Source of the DNA: Nocardia jinanensis
Lineage (GTDB): Bacteria; Actinomycetota; Actinomycetes; Mycobacteriales; Mycobacteriaceae
Direction of reading: 5' to 3'
Length of the DNA: 64,000 bases
Assembly (NCBI RefSeq): GCF_014645735.1
Contig: NZ_BMMH01000004.1
Coordinates: 124,001 to 188,000 of the forward strand
The translations under genes and the position numbers were made by a program. Shown piece by piece: positions 17,734-27,720 of this stretch. Each line of letters begins with the position of its first letter. Position 1 is the stretch's first letter. A model generated the notes under the pieces. That model was not told the origin of the DNA. It saw only the letters and a list, made by a program, of their open reading frames with translations, and did no database searches.

Positions 17734-19467
17734 TCAGGCCTGAGCCGTCGCGCTCTCGCTCACCGGAGATCCGGCGTTGTCGCCGTTGTCCGCGCGCGAG
17801 GTGGACTCCCCGCCGTTCTCGGTATCGGCCGGTTTACGGCGCCGCCGGCGGCGGGCCGGCTTGTCCGTGCTGTCGGCGCTGTCGGTGCCGTTGGTTACCG
17901 CCTCGGCCTCGGCGGTGCCGGAGTCGGTCGAACTGTTGTCCTCGCTCACACCGGACTCGGTATCGGCCGGACGTCGCCGCCTGCGCCGGCGACGGGCAGG
18001 TGCCTCGCCGGTATCCGAGCCGGCGTCCGCCGGCGCATCGGTCTCGGGCGTGGTCGTGGTGGAATCCGCGTCGGTCGGCTGGCCGGCGCGAGTGCGCCGG
18101 CGGTTGCGTTTGCGTGGCGCCCGCTCGGGACGTTCCACCACCACGGCGTCCGGATCACGCTGAGGTTTCTGCGCTCCGACGGTGCCGGTGACACCCTCCG
18201 GGATACCCAGATCGGCGAACAGGTGCGGAGAGCGCGAATACGTCTCCACGGGTTCGGGGATACCCAGCCCGAGAGCGGCGTCGATAGACGACCAGCGGGT
18301 CAGCTCGTCCCAATCGATCAAGGTGACCGCGACGCCGGTACGCCCGGCCCGGCCGGTGCGGCCGATCCGGTGCACGTAGGTCTTCTCGTCCTCCGGGCAC
18401 TGGTAGTTGACGACATGGGTCACATCGTCGATATCGATCCCGCGCGCCGCGACGTCGGTCGCGACCAGGACATCGATGGCGCCCTTCCGGAATTTGGTGA
18501 GGGCTTTCTCGCGGGCGATCTGGCCGAGATCACCGTGTACGGCGCCGACGGCGAAACCCCGTTCGGCCAATTCGTCGGCGACCTTCTGCGCGGTGCGTTT
18601 GGTGCGGGTGAAGATCATCGTGGCGCCACGGGTCTCGGCCTGCAGTATCCGCGCGACCAGTTCGCTCTTGTCCAGGGCATGCGCCCGGTAGACGAATTGT
18701 GCGGTGCGATCGTGTACCGCGGAATCGTGCGGCTCCTCGGCGCGAATATGGGTCGGGCGGGTGAGGAATGTGCGGGCCAGGGTGATGATCGGACCGGGCA
18801 TGGTCGCCGAGAACAGCATCGTCTGCCGTTTGTCCGGGACCATTCCGAGAATGCGTTCGATATCGGGCAGAAAGCCCAGATCGAGCATTTCGTCGGCTTC
18901 GTCCAATACCAGGACGCCCACTTTGCCCAGGATCAGATGCTGCTGATCGGCCAGGTCGAGCAGGCGACCGGGGGTGCCGACGACGACATCCACACCCGAG
19001 CGCAGCGCCGCGATCTGCGATTCGTAGGGGCGGCCGCCGTAGATCGAGGTGACCCGCAGCGGTCCCTTCTGGTTGGTGAGGTATTTCGCCGCGTTCTCCA
19101 GGTCCTGGGTCACCTGGATGCACAGTTCGCGCGTGGGCACGATGATCAGGGCGCGCGGCGTGCCGTCCAGCGGTGTGGTCCCGGATTCGGTGGTGCTGAT
19201 CCGGTGGAGCAACGGAACTCCGAAACCGAAGGTTTTACCCATACCGGTACGGGCCTGGCCGATGAGATCCTCGCCGGCCAGCGCCAGGGGCAGGGTGAGT
19301 TCCTGGATTGCGAAAGTGCGTTCGATACCGATCTCACCGAGTGCGCGGACGATTTCGTCGCGTACTCCCAATTCGGTGAAAGTCGGTGCGGTGTGTGCGG
19401 AGTCCAACTCGGCTGTCAGCAGTGTCTCCGCCAGACCGGGTTCCGGTTCTACTGTGATCTTGCTCAG
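17734..19467 (-). CDS. rhlE: DEAD-box RNA helicase, RhlE type
   Basis: An ATP-dependent RNA helicase. The Q motif (FAIQELTLPLALAG), motif I (ARTGMGKTFGFG), motif Ia (PTRELCIQ), motif II (VLDEADEMLDLGF), motif III (FSATMP), and HRIGRTGRAGRTG are all present. The C-terminus (about 150 residues) is disordered, with three Arg-rich blocks (RKRNRRRTRAG, ARRRRRRRRRP, ARRRRRRKP) separated by Ser/Thr/Glu text, typical of actinobacterial RhlE and likely RNA-binding. The start is uncertain: CTG 19467 has AGGGAAGG seven bases ahead and gives a sensible protein; the frame stays open to 19662 but that part looks non-coding. Confidence 0.92.
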   Translation of the reverse strand: MSKITVEPEPGLAETLLTAELDSAHTAPTFTELGVRDEIVRALGEIGIERTFAIQELTLPLALAGEDLIGQARTGMGKTFGFGVPLLHRISTTESGTTPLDGTPRALIIVPTRELCIQVTQDLENAAKYLTNQKGPLRVTSIYGGRPYESQIAALRSGVDVVVGTPGRLLDLADQQHLILGKVGVLVLDEADEMLDLGFLPDIERILGMVPDKRQTMLFSATMPGPIITLARTFLTRPTHIRAEEPHDSAVHDRTAQFVYRAHALDKSELVARILQAETRGATMIFTRTKRTAQKVADELAERGFAVGAVHGDLGQIAREKALTKFRKGAIDVLVATDVAARGIDIDDVTHVVNYQCPEDEKTYVHRIGRTGRAGRTGVAVTLIDWDELTRWSSIDAALGLGIPEPVETYSRSPHLFADLGIPEGVTGTVGAQKPQRDPDAVVVERPERAPRKRNRRRTRAGQPTDADSTTTTPETDAPADAGSDTGEAPARRRRRRRRPADTESGVSEDNSSTDSGTAEAEAVTNGTDSADSTDKPARRRRRRKPADTENGGESTSRADNGDNAGSPVSESATAQA

Positions 19468-20012
19468 GTTCGTGCCTTCCCTCGTTATCGCGCTACACGC
19501 GCACGAGGCGTGGGGCGGACCGGCCGGCCCGCGACGACCACGGATCCGCCCTGCGATACTCACCCGGGCCGCCGCCGGATGTCGGCAGGTGCCCGCGAAC
19601 GGGGCAGCGAAGCTCGGACATCGGCGCAGCGCATCGGTGACGCGGATCTGGTGCGCGCACATTTTCCGTGGACCCCGGAGAATTCTCTGACCACCGCACG
19701 GCGCACCCGGGGTGCGCGACTTTCGGTACTGCCGTTCTCATGGATCGGCTGAATTCTTCCGTTGTCCGTCGCGATTGTAGCGTGCTATTGTTCCCCGCTC
19801 CGAAAGGCGCTGTCGCGAATCCGCTGGACGTTGTCCTTTTACGCATCCGCTCCGAGTGAGCGGTCCTGTGCGGCAGAACGTTTCACCCGGTGCGGCGACC
19901 GCGCCCGCGACCCCGGACACTGTCGTGTCCAGGAAGTGATTCGGCACACACTGCTCTCCCCGGGCACGGGCGTAGCTGGTACCGGCATACACGGGTATGA
20001 GAGATTCGAGCC
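19468..20012. other. Divergent intergenic region between rhlE and hydrolase gene
   Basis: 545 bases without a convincing gene. The part 19730-19870 is less GC-rich than the surroundings and should hold the promoters. A long 5' leader for the helicase is possible since the candidate CTG start is far from this AT-richer zone, which would fit the autoregulated leaders known for other cold-associated helicases; no specific structure was recognised. Confidence 0.4.
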
Positions 20013-21152
20013 GTGAGCATCGCAGACCGAGGTATCGCCCTGGCCGACCGCGCCGTCCGCGCGGTCGACCCGGACGGCGAGCTGTCCCGGGCCGTCGAGC
20101 GGGCCGCTCGCAACGCCTGGGCCCTCACCTTCGGTGACGGTGTGGAAGGTCGCCGCCCCACCCCGGCGTCGGTGCTGTGGGACGAACCGCATCGTCAGCT
20201 CCGGCGTTTCGAACCCGGCCCGGTCGCGGGCACCACCGACCCCGCGGCGGCCGCGGTCCTGCTGGTACCGCCCCTGGCCGCACCCGCCGGCTGTTTCGAT
20301 CTGCGCCCGGGGCAGAGTCTCGCGGAATTCCTGCTGGAGACCGGTCGTGCGCCGTACGTGATCGACTACGGCGAGATCACCTACGCCGACCGCCGGATGG
20401 GCTTCGACGACTGGGTCTACGACATCCTGCCCGAAGCGATCCGCCGCACCGCCGCCGATCGCGTCGCGGCCGGTGGTGAACCGGAGGTGGATCTGGTCGG
20501 CTGGTCGCTGGGCGGCACCATGGCCCTGCTGACCGCGGCCGCGGACGTCGGCCTGCCGGTGCGGTCGATCACCGCTGTCGGTCCCCCGCTGAACTACAGC
20601 GCCATGCCGATGACCCCGCAGCTGGCCGCCGCCGCGCGGCTCACCGGGACCGGCGCGGCCGTGGGCGCGGCCCTGCGCGCGGTGGGTGGTGTCCCGGCGC
20701 CCCTCACCCGGCTCGCCTATCGCCTCAGCGCCTGGGACCGCGAGGTCAAACGACCCTGGTTCGTCGCCAGCAACCTCGCCCGCACCGAATCGCTGGCTCG
20801 GATGGAGGCAGTCGACCGCTTCATGGCCGATATGCCCGGCTATCCGGGCCGGGTGTACCAGCAGCTGTGGAACCGGCTGGTACTGCGCGACGAAATCGGT
20901 CGCGGCGAGGTCGATTTCGGGCAGGGGCCGATCCGGCTGGCCGATATCACCGCACCGGTGCTGCTGGTCGGCGGGCCCGCCGATGTCATCACCCCGGCCC
21001 GTGCGGTCGAGCACGGGTTGCGCACACTCACCGGTGCGAAAGCGGTCCACTACGAGACGGCGCCCGGCGGGCATCTGGGCATCCTCGCCGGCGCCACCGC
21101 CCGCGCGACGACCTGGACCTATCTCGACAAGTTTCTCACCACACCGGTGTGA
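20013..21152 (+). CDS. Alpha/beta hydrolase, PHA-synthase-like fold
   Basis: A 379-residue hydrolase starting at GTG 20013. The nucleophile elbow is DLVGWSLGGTMAL near residue 165; the catalytic Asp is in LLVGGPADVITPA, and the His in ETAPGGHLGILAG. The N-terminal AVLLVPPLAAPAGCFDLRPG and YVIDYGEI resemble PhaC-like and Rv3209-neighbourhood hydrolases. There is no signal peptide. It is followed 41 bases later by the ferritin-like gene on the same strand. The substrate is unknown. Confidence 0.82.
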   Translation: MSIADRGIALADRAVRAVDPDGELSRAVERAARNAWALTFGDGVEGRRPTPASVLWDEPHRQLRRFEPGPVAGTTDPAAAAVLLVPPLAAPAGCFDLRPGQSLAEFLLETGRAPYVIDYGEITYADRRMGFDDWVYDILPEAIRRTAADRVAAGGEPEVDLVGWSLGGTMALLTAAADVGLPVRSITAVGPPLNYSAMPMTPQLAAAARLTGTGAAVGAALRAVGGVPAPLTRLAYRLSAWDREVKRPWFVASNLARTESLARMEAVDRFMADMPGYPGRVYQQLWNRLVLRDEIGRGEVDFGQGPIRLADITAPVLLVGGPADVITPARAVEHGLRTLTGAKAVHYETAPGGHLGILAGATARATTWTYLDKFLTTPV

Positions 21153-21193
21153 CCGCCGCGGTCCGCGCCGACGGCGTACTACGCTGGAGTTCC

Positions 21194-21895
21194 ATGGGAG
21201 CACAGTCACCCGCCGGGTTGGGTGTAACACCGAGCGATTCGTCCACTTCGCTGATTCCCGCCGATCATGCCGGCGTGACCGACCTGTTCGCCGTACTGGC
21301 CTACGGTGAGATATCCGCGTTCTACCGGCTGAGCGAGGAAGCCACGCTGTCGCCGTCGCTGCACGGCAAGGTCGCCGTGGCGCGGATGGCGGCGGCCGAG
21401 CTCGCGCATTTCGAACGGCTCGACGTGGCACTGACCGCGCGCGGCGCCGATGTGTACGCGGCCATGGCTCCGTTCACCCGGGCGCTCGACGACTATCACC
21501 GCTCCACCGACCCGTCCACCTGGCTGGAGTCGATGGTCAAATTCCATGTCGGCGACGGGATCGCCGCCGACTTCTATCGGGAGATCGCCGGTGCCCTGAG
21601 CCCGGACGTGGCGGCCGTGGTGCGCGATGTACTCGCCGATACCGGTCACTCCGAATTCGTCGTCGAAGAAGTCCGCCGGGCCGTCGCGACCAGCCGATCC
21701 GAGCGCGACCGGTTGACGCTGTGGGGCCGGCGGCTGCTCGGTGAAGCGATCACTCAGGCGCAGTACGTGATGGCGCAACGCGATGAACTCACCGAGCTGG
21801 TCCTGGCGGCCACCGGCGATCTCAACGGTATCGCCACGCTGTTCGACCATATGCAGACAGCACATGCCGAACGAATGGCGGTCCTGGGCCTCTGA
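21194..21895 (+). CDS. Ferritin-like fold protein (Rv3210c-like)
   Basis: A 233-residue, mostly helical protein with carboxylate/histidine motifs spaced like a diiron four-helix bundle: FYRLSEEATLSP, MAAAELAHFERLD, FHVGDGIAADFYREIA and DTGHSEFVVEEV. ATG 21194 begins MGAQSPAGLG; residues before about 25 look disordered. Its mycobacterial counterpart lies near rhlE; this family has been compared to MiaE-type tRNA hydroxylases, but this role is not established for it. The downstream gap (21896-22008) holds the ribosome site for a mini-cistron. Confidence 0.78.
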   Translation: MGAQSPAGLGVTPSDSSTSLIPADHAGVTDLFAVLAYGEISAFYRLSEEATLSPSLHGKVAVARMAAAELAHFERLDVALTARGADVYAAMAPFTRALDDYHRSTDPSTWLESMVKFHVGDGIAADFYREIAGALSPDVAAVVRDVLADTGHSEFVVEEVRRAVATSRSERDRLTLWGRRLLGEAITQAQYVMAQRDELTELVLAATGDLNGIATLFDHMQTAHAERMAVLGL

Positions 21896-22008
21896 CCGCT
21901 CGTGGCAGCGCCGGAAAAGAATTTCGGCGGTGATGTCGAGAACCCGTGCGCGGCTCCGTCCCCGGAGTGAACGACCAGAAAGGTCGCACGAGCGCGGAGG
22001 AGAACACC

Positions 22009-22083
22009 ATGGTGCGATACCTCCGCCTTCGCCGCGGCCTCCACGGACCGCATGGACCGGCATCAAGAGGAGAACATCAATGA
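22009..22083 (+). CDS. 24-residue mini-cistron of the MRYLRLR family, coupled to the YCII gene
   Basis: ATG at 22009 has GGAGGAG eight bases ahead and opens a 24-codon frame (MVRYLRLRRGLHGPHG, then PASRGEHQ). Its stop TGA (22081-22083) overlaps the YCII start as ATGA, and its last codons include AGAGGAG, the ribosome site of YCII. The same nucleotide and peptide pattern recurs between nar genes at 47.5-48.6 kb. It may act as a translational leader; whether the peptide itself is stable is unknown. Confidence 0.6.
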   Translation: MVRYLRLRRGLHGPHGPASRGEHQ

Positions 22084-22502
22084 CCAAGTACCTGTTGCTG
22101 AAGCATTACCGCGGCGCCCCGGCTTCGGCGAACGACGTCCCGATGGATCGATGGACGCCGGCGGAGATCTCGGCGCATGTGCAGTACATGGACGATTTCG
22201 CGGCCCGCCTCGTGGAAACCGGTGAATACGTCGACAGTCAGGCGCTGGCCCCCGAGGGGACCTTCGTCCGATCCGACGGCGCGGGGCGTCCACCGGTCAC
22301 CGACGGTCCGTTCGCCGAGACCAAGGACCTCATCGCCGGGTGGATGGTGATCGACGTCGACAGTTACGAGCGGGCCCTCGAACTGGCCGGAGAACTGTCG
22401 GCCGCACCCGGGGCCGGTGGGAAGCCGATCCACGAATGGCTCGAACTGCGCCCGTTCCTGACCGCGCCGCCCACCATCACCACAGAGTGGCTGCACCGAT
22501 AA
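22080..22502 (+). CDS. YCII/DGPF-domain protein
   Basis: A 140-residue protein with the YCII fold: MTKYLLLKHYRG at the start, MDDFAARLVETGEYVDSQAL, and the signature VTDGPFAETKDLIAGWMVID that gives the DGPF name. DGPF proteins are the typical neighbours of ECF42 sigma factors, and the sigma factor follows here after 20 bases. The family's activity is not settled. Its start is overlapped by the mini-cistron stop. Confidence 0.9.
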   Translation: MTKYLLLKHYRGAPASANDVPMDRWTPAEISAHVQYMDDFAARLVETGEYVDSQALAPEGTFVRSDGAGRPPVTDGPFAETKDLIAGWMVIDVDSYERALELAGELSAAPGAGGKPIHEWLELRPFLTAPPTITTEWLHR

Positions 22503-22522
22503 ACGGCTCCGGAGCGATCTCC

Positions 22523-23680
22523 GTGGGCGACGCGGCCCTGCTCCGGAGCCTCACACCGAGTGTGCTCACCGTCCTCGTCCGCCGCGGTGCCGATTTCGCG
22601 GCGGCCGAGGACGCGGTACAGGAGGCCCTGGTCGAGGCCCTCCGCGTCTGGCCCGGCGATCCGCCGCACGACCCCAAGGGCTGGCTGGTCACGGTGGCCT
22701 GGCGCAAGTTCGTCGATACGACCCGTTCCGATACCGCCCGGCGCCGGCGCGAGGACCGCGTCGGCGAGGAACCGGAGCCCGGGCCGGCGGCCACGGTGGA
22801 CGACACTCTGCAGCTGTACTTCCTGTGCGCCCACCCGTCGCTGACGTCGTCGTCGGCGGTCGCGCTCACCCTGCGCGCCGTGGGCGGGCTGACCACCCGC
22901 CAGATCGCGCAGGCCTACCTGGTGCCGGAAGCCACCATGGCGCAGCGCATCAGCCGGGCCAAACGCACCGTCTCCGGTATGCGGTTGGACCGGCCCGGCG
23001 ACGTCGGCACCGTGCTGCGGGTGCTCTACCTGGTGTTCAACGAGGGTTATTCCGGCGATATCGACCTCGCCGCCGAGGCCATCCGGCTCACCCGGCAGCT
23101 CGCGGCCGCGCTAGACCACCCGGAGGTCGCCGGGCTGCTCGCCCTCATGCTGCTGCACCACGCCCGGCGCGCCACCCGCACCGCGCCCGACGGCAGTCTG
23201 GTGTCGCTGGCCGAACAGGACCGCAGCCGGTGGGATACCCGGCTGATCGCCGAGGGAGTGGAGATCCTGCAGGCCGCCCTCGCCCGTGACCGGCTGGGCG
23301 AGTTCCAGGCCCAAGCCGCCGTCGCGGCCCTGCACGCCGACGCGCGAACCGCCGCCGAAACCGACTGGGTCCAGATCGTCGAGTGGTACGACGAACTCGT
23401 CCGCCTGACCGACAGCCCCGTCGTCCGGCTCAACCGCGCCGTCGCCGTGGGCGAGGCCGATGGCCCCCGTGCGGGCCTGGCGGCGCTCGCCGAACTGGAC
23501 AATTCGCTACCGCGCTACACCGCGGTAGCGGCCTACCTCCACGAACGCGACGGCGACCCGGTCACCGCGGCCCACCTGTACGCCGAAGCCGCCCGCGCGG
23601 CCACGAACCTCGCCGAGCGCGACCACCTGATCCGCTGCGCCGCCCGCCTCAACACGGCCCAGCACGATCGATCCCTCTGA
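22523..23680 (+). CDS. ECF42-type RNA polymerase sigma factor with C-terminal TPR-like domain (DUF6596)
   Basis: A 385-residue extended ECF sigma factor. Region 2 (VLVRRGADFAAAEDAVQEAL, WLVTVAWRKFVDTTRSDTAR) and region 4 (LTTRQIAQAYLVPEATMAQR) are followed by the DUF6596 extension (LVFNEGYSGDIDLAAEAIRL and helical repeats to the end). GTG 22523 has GGAG eight bases ahead; GTG 22487, overlapping the YCII gene, is an alternative. ECF42 factors have no anti-sigma gene; the C-terminal domain and the DGPF partner are thought to control them. No anti-sigma gene is seen. Confidence 0.9.
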   Translation: MGDAALLRSLTPSVLTVLVRRGADFAAAEDAVQEALVEALRVWPGDPPHDPKGWLVTVAWRKFVDTTRSDTARRRREDRVGEEPEPGPAATVDDTLQLYFLCAHPSLTSSSAVALTLRAVGGLTTRQIAQAYLVPEATMAQRISRAKRTVSGMRLDRPGDVGTVLRVLYLVFNEGYSGDIDLAAEAIRLTRQLAAALDHPEVAGLLALMLLHHARRATRTAPDGSLVSLAEQDRSRWDTRLIAEGVEILQAALARDRLGEFQAQAAVAALHADARTAAETDWVQIVEWYDELVRLTDSPVVRLNRAVAVGEADGPRAGLAALAELDNSLPRYTAVAAYLHERDGDPVTAAHLYAEAARAATNLAERDHLIRCAARLNTAQHDRSL

Positions 23681-23711
23681 TTCCTCTCGTCGACTGATTC
23701 TTCTCGTCGAC
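23678..23711. repeat. 17-bp tandem duplication at the end of the ECF42 gene
   Basis: TGATTCCTCTCGTCGAC at 23678-23694 is followed at once by TGATTCTTCTCGTCGAC (one difference). The first unit begins with the stop codon of the sigma-factor gene, so the duplication is just outside the coding part. Confidence 0.85.
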
Positions 23712-23719
23712 TCCGAATG

Positions 23720-23851
23720 GTCCACCTCAGTGGCGGGGCCCGCCCCGGTTCTGGAGCGACGTAGCGAAGGAGCGCAGCGACTGAGCGAAGGAGTGAAGAA
23801 CCGGGGTTAATAGGGCCCCGCCCCGCGGCGCCGAAGGCGCCGCAGATAAAC
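23720..23851. repeat. Dispersed intergenic repeat, family A, copy 3 (inverted)
   Basis: This is copy 1 and 2 in reverse orientation: GTCCACCTCAGTGGCGGGGC, then CCCCGGTTCT, the loop GGAGCGACGTAGCGAAGGAG and on, AGAACCGGGG at 23797-23806, GGGCCCCGCCCC, and the GGCGCC hairpin at 23826-23842. It fills the gap after the ECF42 stop and ends about 95 bases before the DUF3107 gene. The arms CCCCGGTTCT and AGAACCGGGG match perfectly. Confidence 0.8.
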
Positions 23852-23948
23852 ACTGTTCGCTGACAGCGCACCCCGTCGTGTGTCGGGGCCACATCAGCTG
23901 AACTAGCCTTACTGGGACAGCACAGGACTCTAGGTTCGGAGGTTGGCC

Positions 23949-24176
23949 GTGGAGGTCAAGATCGGTATTTCGGATAGCCCGCGTGAACTCGTCATCGCCA
24001 GCTCGCAGACTCCGGAGGAGGTCGAGGCTCTGGTTTCCGAGGCGCTGGGTTCCGCGAGCGGTGTGCTGGCGCTGGCCGACGAGAAGGGCCGTAAGTACCT
24101 GATCCAGGCCGGCAAGGTCGCTTATGTGGAGATCGGCGCGGTGACCGGCGGCCGGGTGGGTTTCGCGGCGGTCTGA
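23949..24176 (+). CDS. DUF3107 protein (TB9.4-like)
   Basis: A 75-residue conserved actinobacterial protein. GTG 23949 starts VEVKIGISDSPRELVI with GGAGG six bases upstream; TTG 23943 is in frame but closer to that site. The rest (SQTPEEVEALVSEAL, DEKGRKYLIQAGKVAYVEIG) follows the family over its whole length. It forms a divergent-convergent trio with the TetR gene as in mycobacteria. No function is established. Confidence 0.9.
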   Translation: MEVKIGISDSPRELVIASSQTPEEVEALVSEALGSASGVLALADEKGRKYLIQAGKVAYVEIGAVTGGRVGFAAV

Positions 24177-24195
24177 GTTCTGATCCCGGACGAAC

Positions 24196-24226
24196 CGAAG
24201 CCCCTGCCGATCCGGCAGGGGCTTCG
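24196..24226. terminator. Bidirectional hairpin terminator between DUF3107 and TetR genes
   Basis: Arms CGAAGCCCCTGCCG and CGGCAGGGGCTTCG form a perfect 14-bp stem with a three-base loop, 19 bases after the DUF3107 stop and 22 bases from the convergent TetR stop, followed by TCG on the plus strand. Confidence 0.9.
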
Positions 24227-24248
24227 TCGTATCCGGGCTTGTCGCCGA

Positions 24249-26187
<1,939 letters not shown>

Positions 26188-26358
26188 GCCCGCCCGTACG
26201 GGATGCGATCACCTTGGGAAGAATGGTTCCCGCGTCGGCGTTGTACAGGGAACCTACGCCGGTGCGGGCGCGGGTCACAGCGGCTACTGGTCACCGGCCG
26301 AGCGCACCGCACCCGCGCACACCGCATCCGGCTATTTCGATACGAGGAGTTCGAAGAC

Positions 26359-27540
26359 GTGTCATCACCGCAGTCCCTGCCTCCACTTGTGGAGCCCGCC
26401 GCCGAGCTGACCAGGGACGAGGTCGCCCGTTACAGTCGTCACCTGATCATCCCCGACCTCGGGATGGACGGGCAGAAACGGCTGAAGAACGCGAAGGTGC
26501 TCGTGATCGGCGCCGGCGGGCTGGGTTCTCCGGCGCTGCTGTACCTGGCCGCCGCCGGGGTGGGCACGCTCGGCATCGTCGAGTTCGACGAGGTCGACGC
26601 CTCCAATCTGCAGCGGCAGATCATTCACGGTGAATCCGATATCGGCCGCCCCAAGGCCGACAGCGCCCGCGATTCCATTCTGGAGATCAATTCCGGGATC
26701 GATGTGCGGCTGCACAAGATCCGGCTGGAGCCGGAGAACGCGGTGGAACTGTTCGCCGAGTACGACCTGATCGTCGACGGTACCGATAACTTCGCGACCC
26801 GTTACCTCGTCAACGATGCCGCGGTACTGGCCGGCAAACCGTATGTCTGGGGTTCGATCTATCGGTTCGAGGGTCAGGTGTCGGTGTTCTGGGAGGATGC
26901 CCCGGACGACCGCGGGATCAACTATCGCGATCTGTACCCGGAGGCTCCGCCGCCGGGAATGGTGCCCTCCTGCGCCGAGGGCGGCGTGCTGGGTGTGTTG
27001 TGCGCCTCGATCGGTTCGGTCATGGTGACCGAGGCGATCAAGCTCATCACCGGTATCGGCGACCCGTTGCTGGGCCGGCTCATGGTGTACGACGCACTGG
27101 ATATGAGCTACCGGACCATCAAGCTGCGCCGTGACCCGGCGCGTCAGCCGATCACCGAACTGATCGATTACGAGGCGTTCTGCGGTGTGGTGTCCGAGGA
27201 GGGGCAGGCCGCGGCGGCCGGTTCCACCGTGACCGCCCGCGAGCTCAAGGAGCTGCTGGACGCCGGTGATGTGGAGCTGATCGATGTGCGTGAACCCGTC
27301 GAGTGGGACATCGTGCATATCGAGGGCGCGACCCTGATCCCGAAGGATCGCATCCTCTCGGGTGAGGCGCTGGCGGAGCTGCCGCAGAACCGCAAGATCG
27401 TGCTGCACTGCAAAACGGGTGTCCGGTCGGCCGAAGCGCTGGCCGCGCTCAAGCGGGCCGGTTTCGCCGACGCGACGCATTTGCAGGGCGGGGTTATCGC
27501 CTGGGCCCATCAGGTGGATCCCTCGCTGCCGGTGTACTGA
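26359..27540 (+). CDS. moeZ: MoeZ/MoeB: ThiF-type adenylyltransferase with C-terminal rhodanese domain
   Basis: A 393-residue protein starting at GTG 26359 behind GAGGAG. The E1-like domain has LTRDEVARYSRHLIIPDLG, the nucleotide loop VLVIGAGGLGSPALLYLAA, SNLQRQIIHGESDIGRPKA, and IVDGTDNFATRYLVND. The rhodanese domain (about residues 300-393) keeps its active cysteine, Cys351 in LHCKTGVRSAEAL. In mycobacteria MoeZ adenylates and thiolates sulfur-carrier proteins such as MoaD2 and CysO, feeding molybdenum cofactor and cysteine. That is relevant to the molybdenum-dependent NarG encoded 15 kb away. Confidence 0.94.
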   Translation: MSSPQSLPPLVEPAAELTRDEVARYSRHLIIPDLGMDGQKRLKNAKVLVIGAGGLGSPALLYLAAAGVGTLGIVEFDEVDASNLQRQIIHGESDIGRPKADSARDSILEINSGIDVRLHKIRLEPENAVELFAEYDLIVDGTDNFATRYLVNDAAVLAGKPYVWGSIYRFEGQVSVFWEDAPDDRGINYRDLYPEAPPPGMVPSCAEGGVLGVLCASIGSVMVTEAIKLITGIGDPLLGRLMVYDALDMSYRTIKLRRDPARQPITELIDYEAFCGVVSEEGQAAAAGSTVTARELKELLDAGDVELIDVREPVEWDIVHIEGATLIPKDRILSGEALAELPQNRKIVLHCKTGVRSAEALAALKRAGFADATHLQGGVIAWAHQVDPSLPVY

Positions 27541-27549
27541 GCCGCCCGG

Positions 27550-27568
27550 GCCACGGGATAACCGTGGC
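27550..27568. terminator. Weak hairpin after moeZ
   Basis: GCCACGG and CCGTGGC form a 7-bp stem with a five-base loop, ten bases after the moeZ stop. It is short, so termination is only possible, not sure. Confidence 0.4.
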
Positions 27569-27720
27569 ACGCCGCTGACCTGCGCACGAACGGTGCGCGG
27601 GTGGCGGTGGCAGTATCCGTTCGCGGTATGTGTCCAGTGCCGGTCGCGGGTGTATCGCGGCACTGCTACGACACGGTGTGGCGCGGTAGCCGGGCTCGGT
27701 GGCGGGAGTACGGTACGGCC

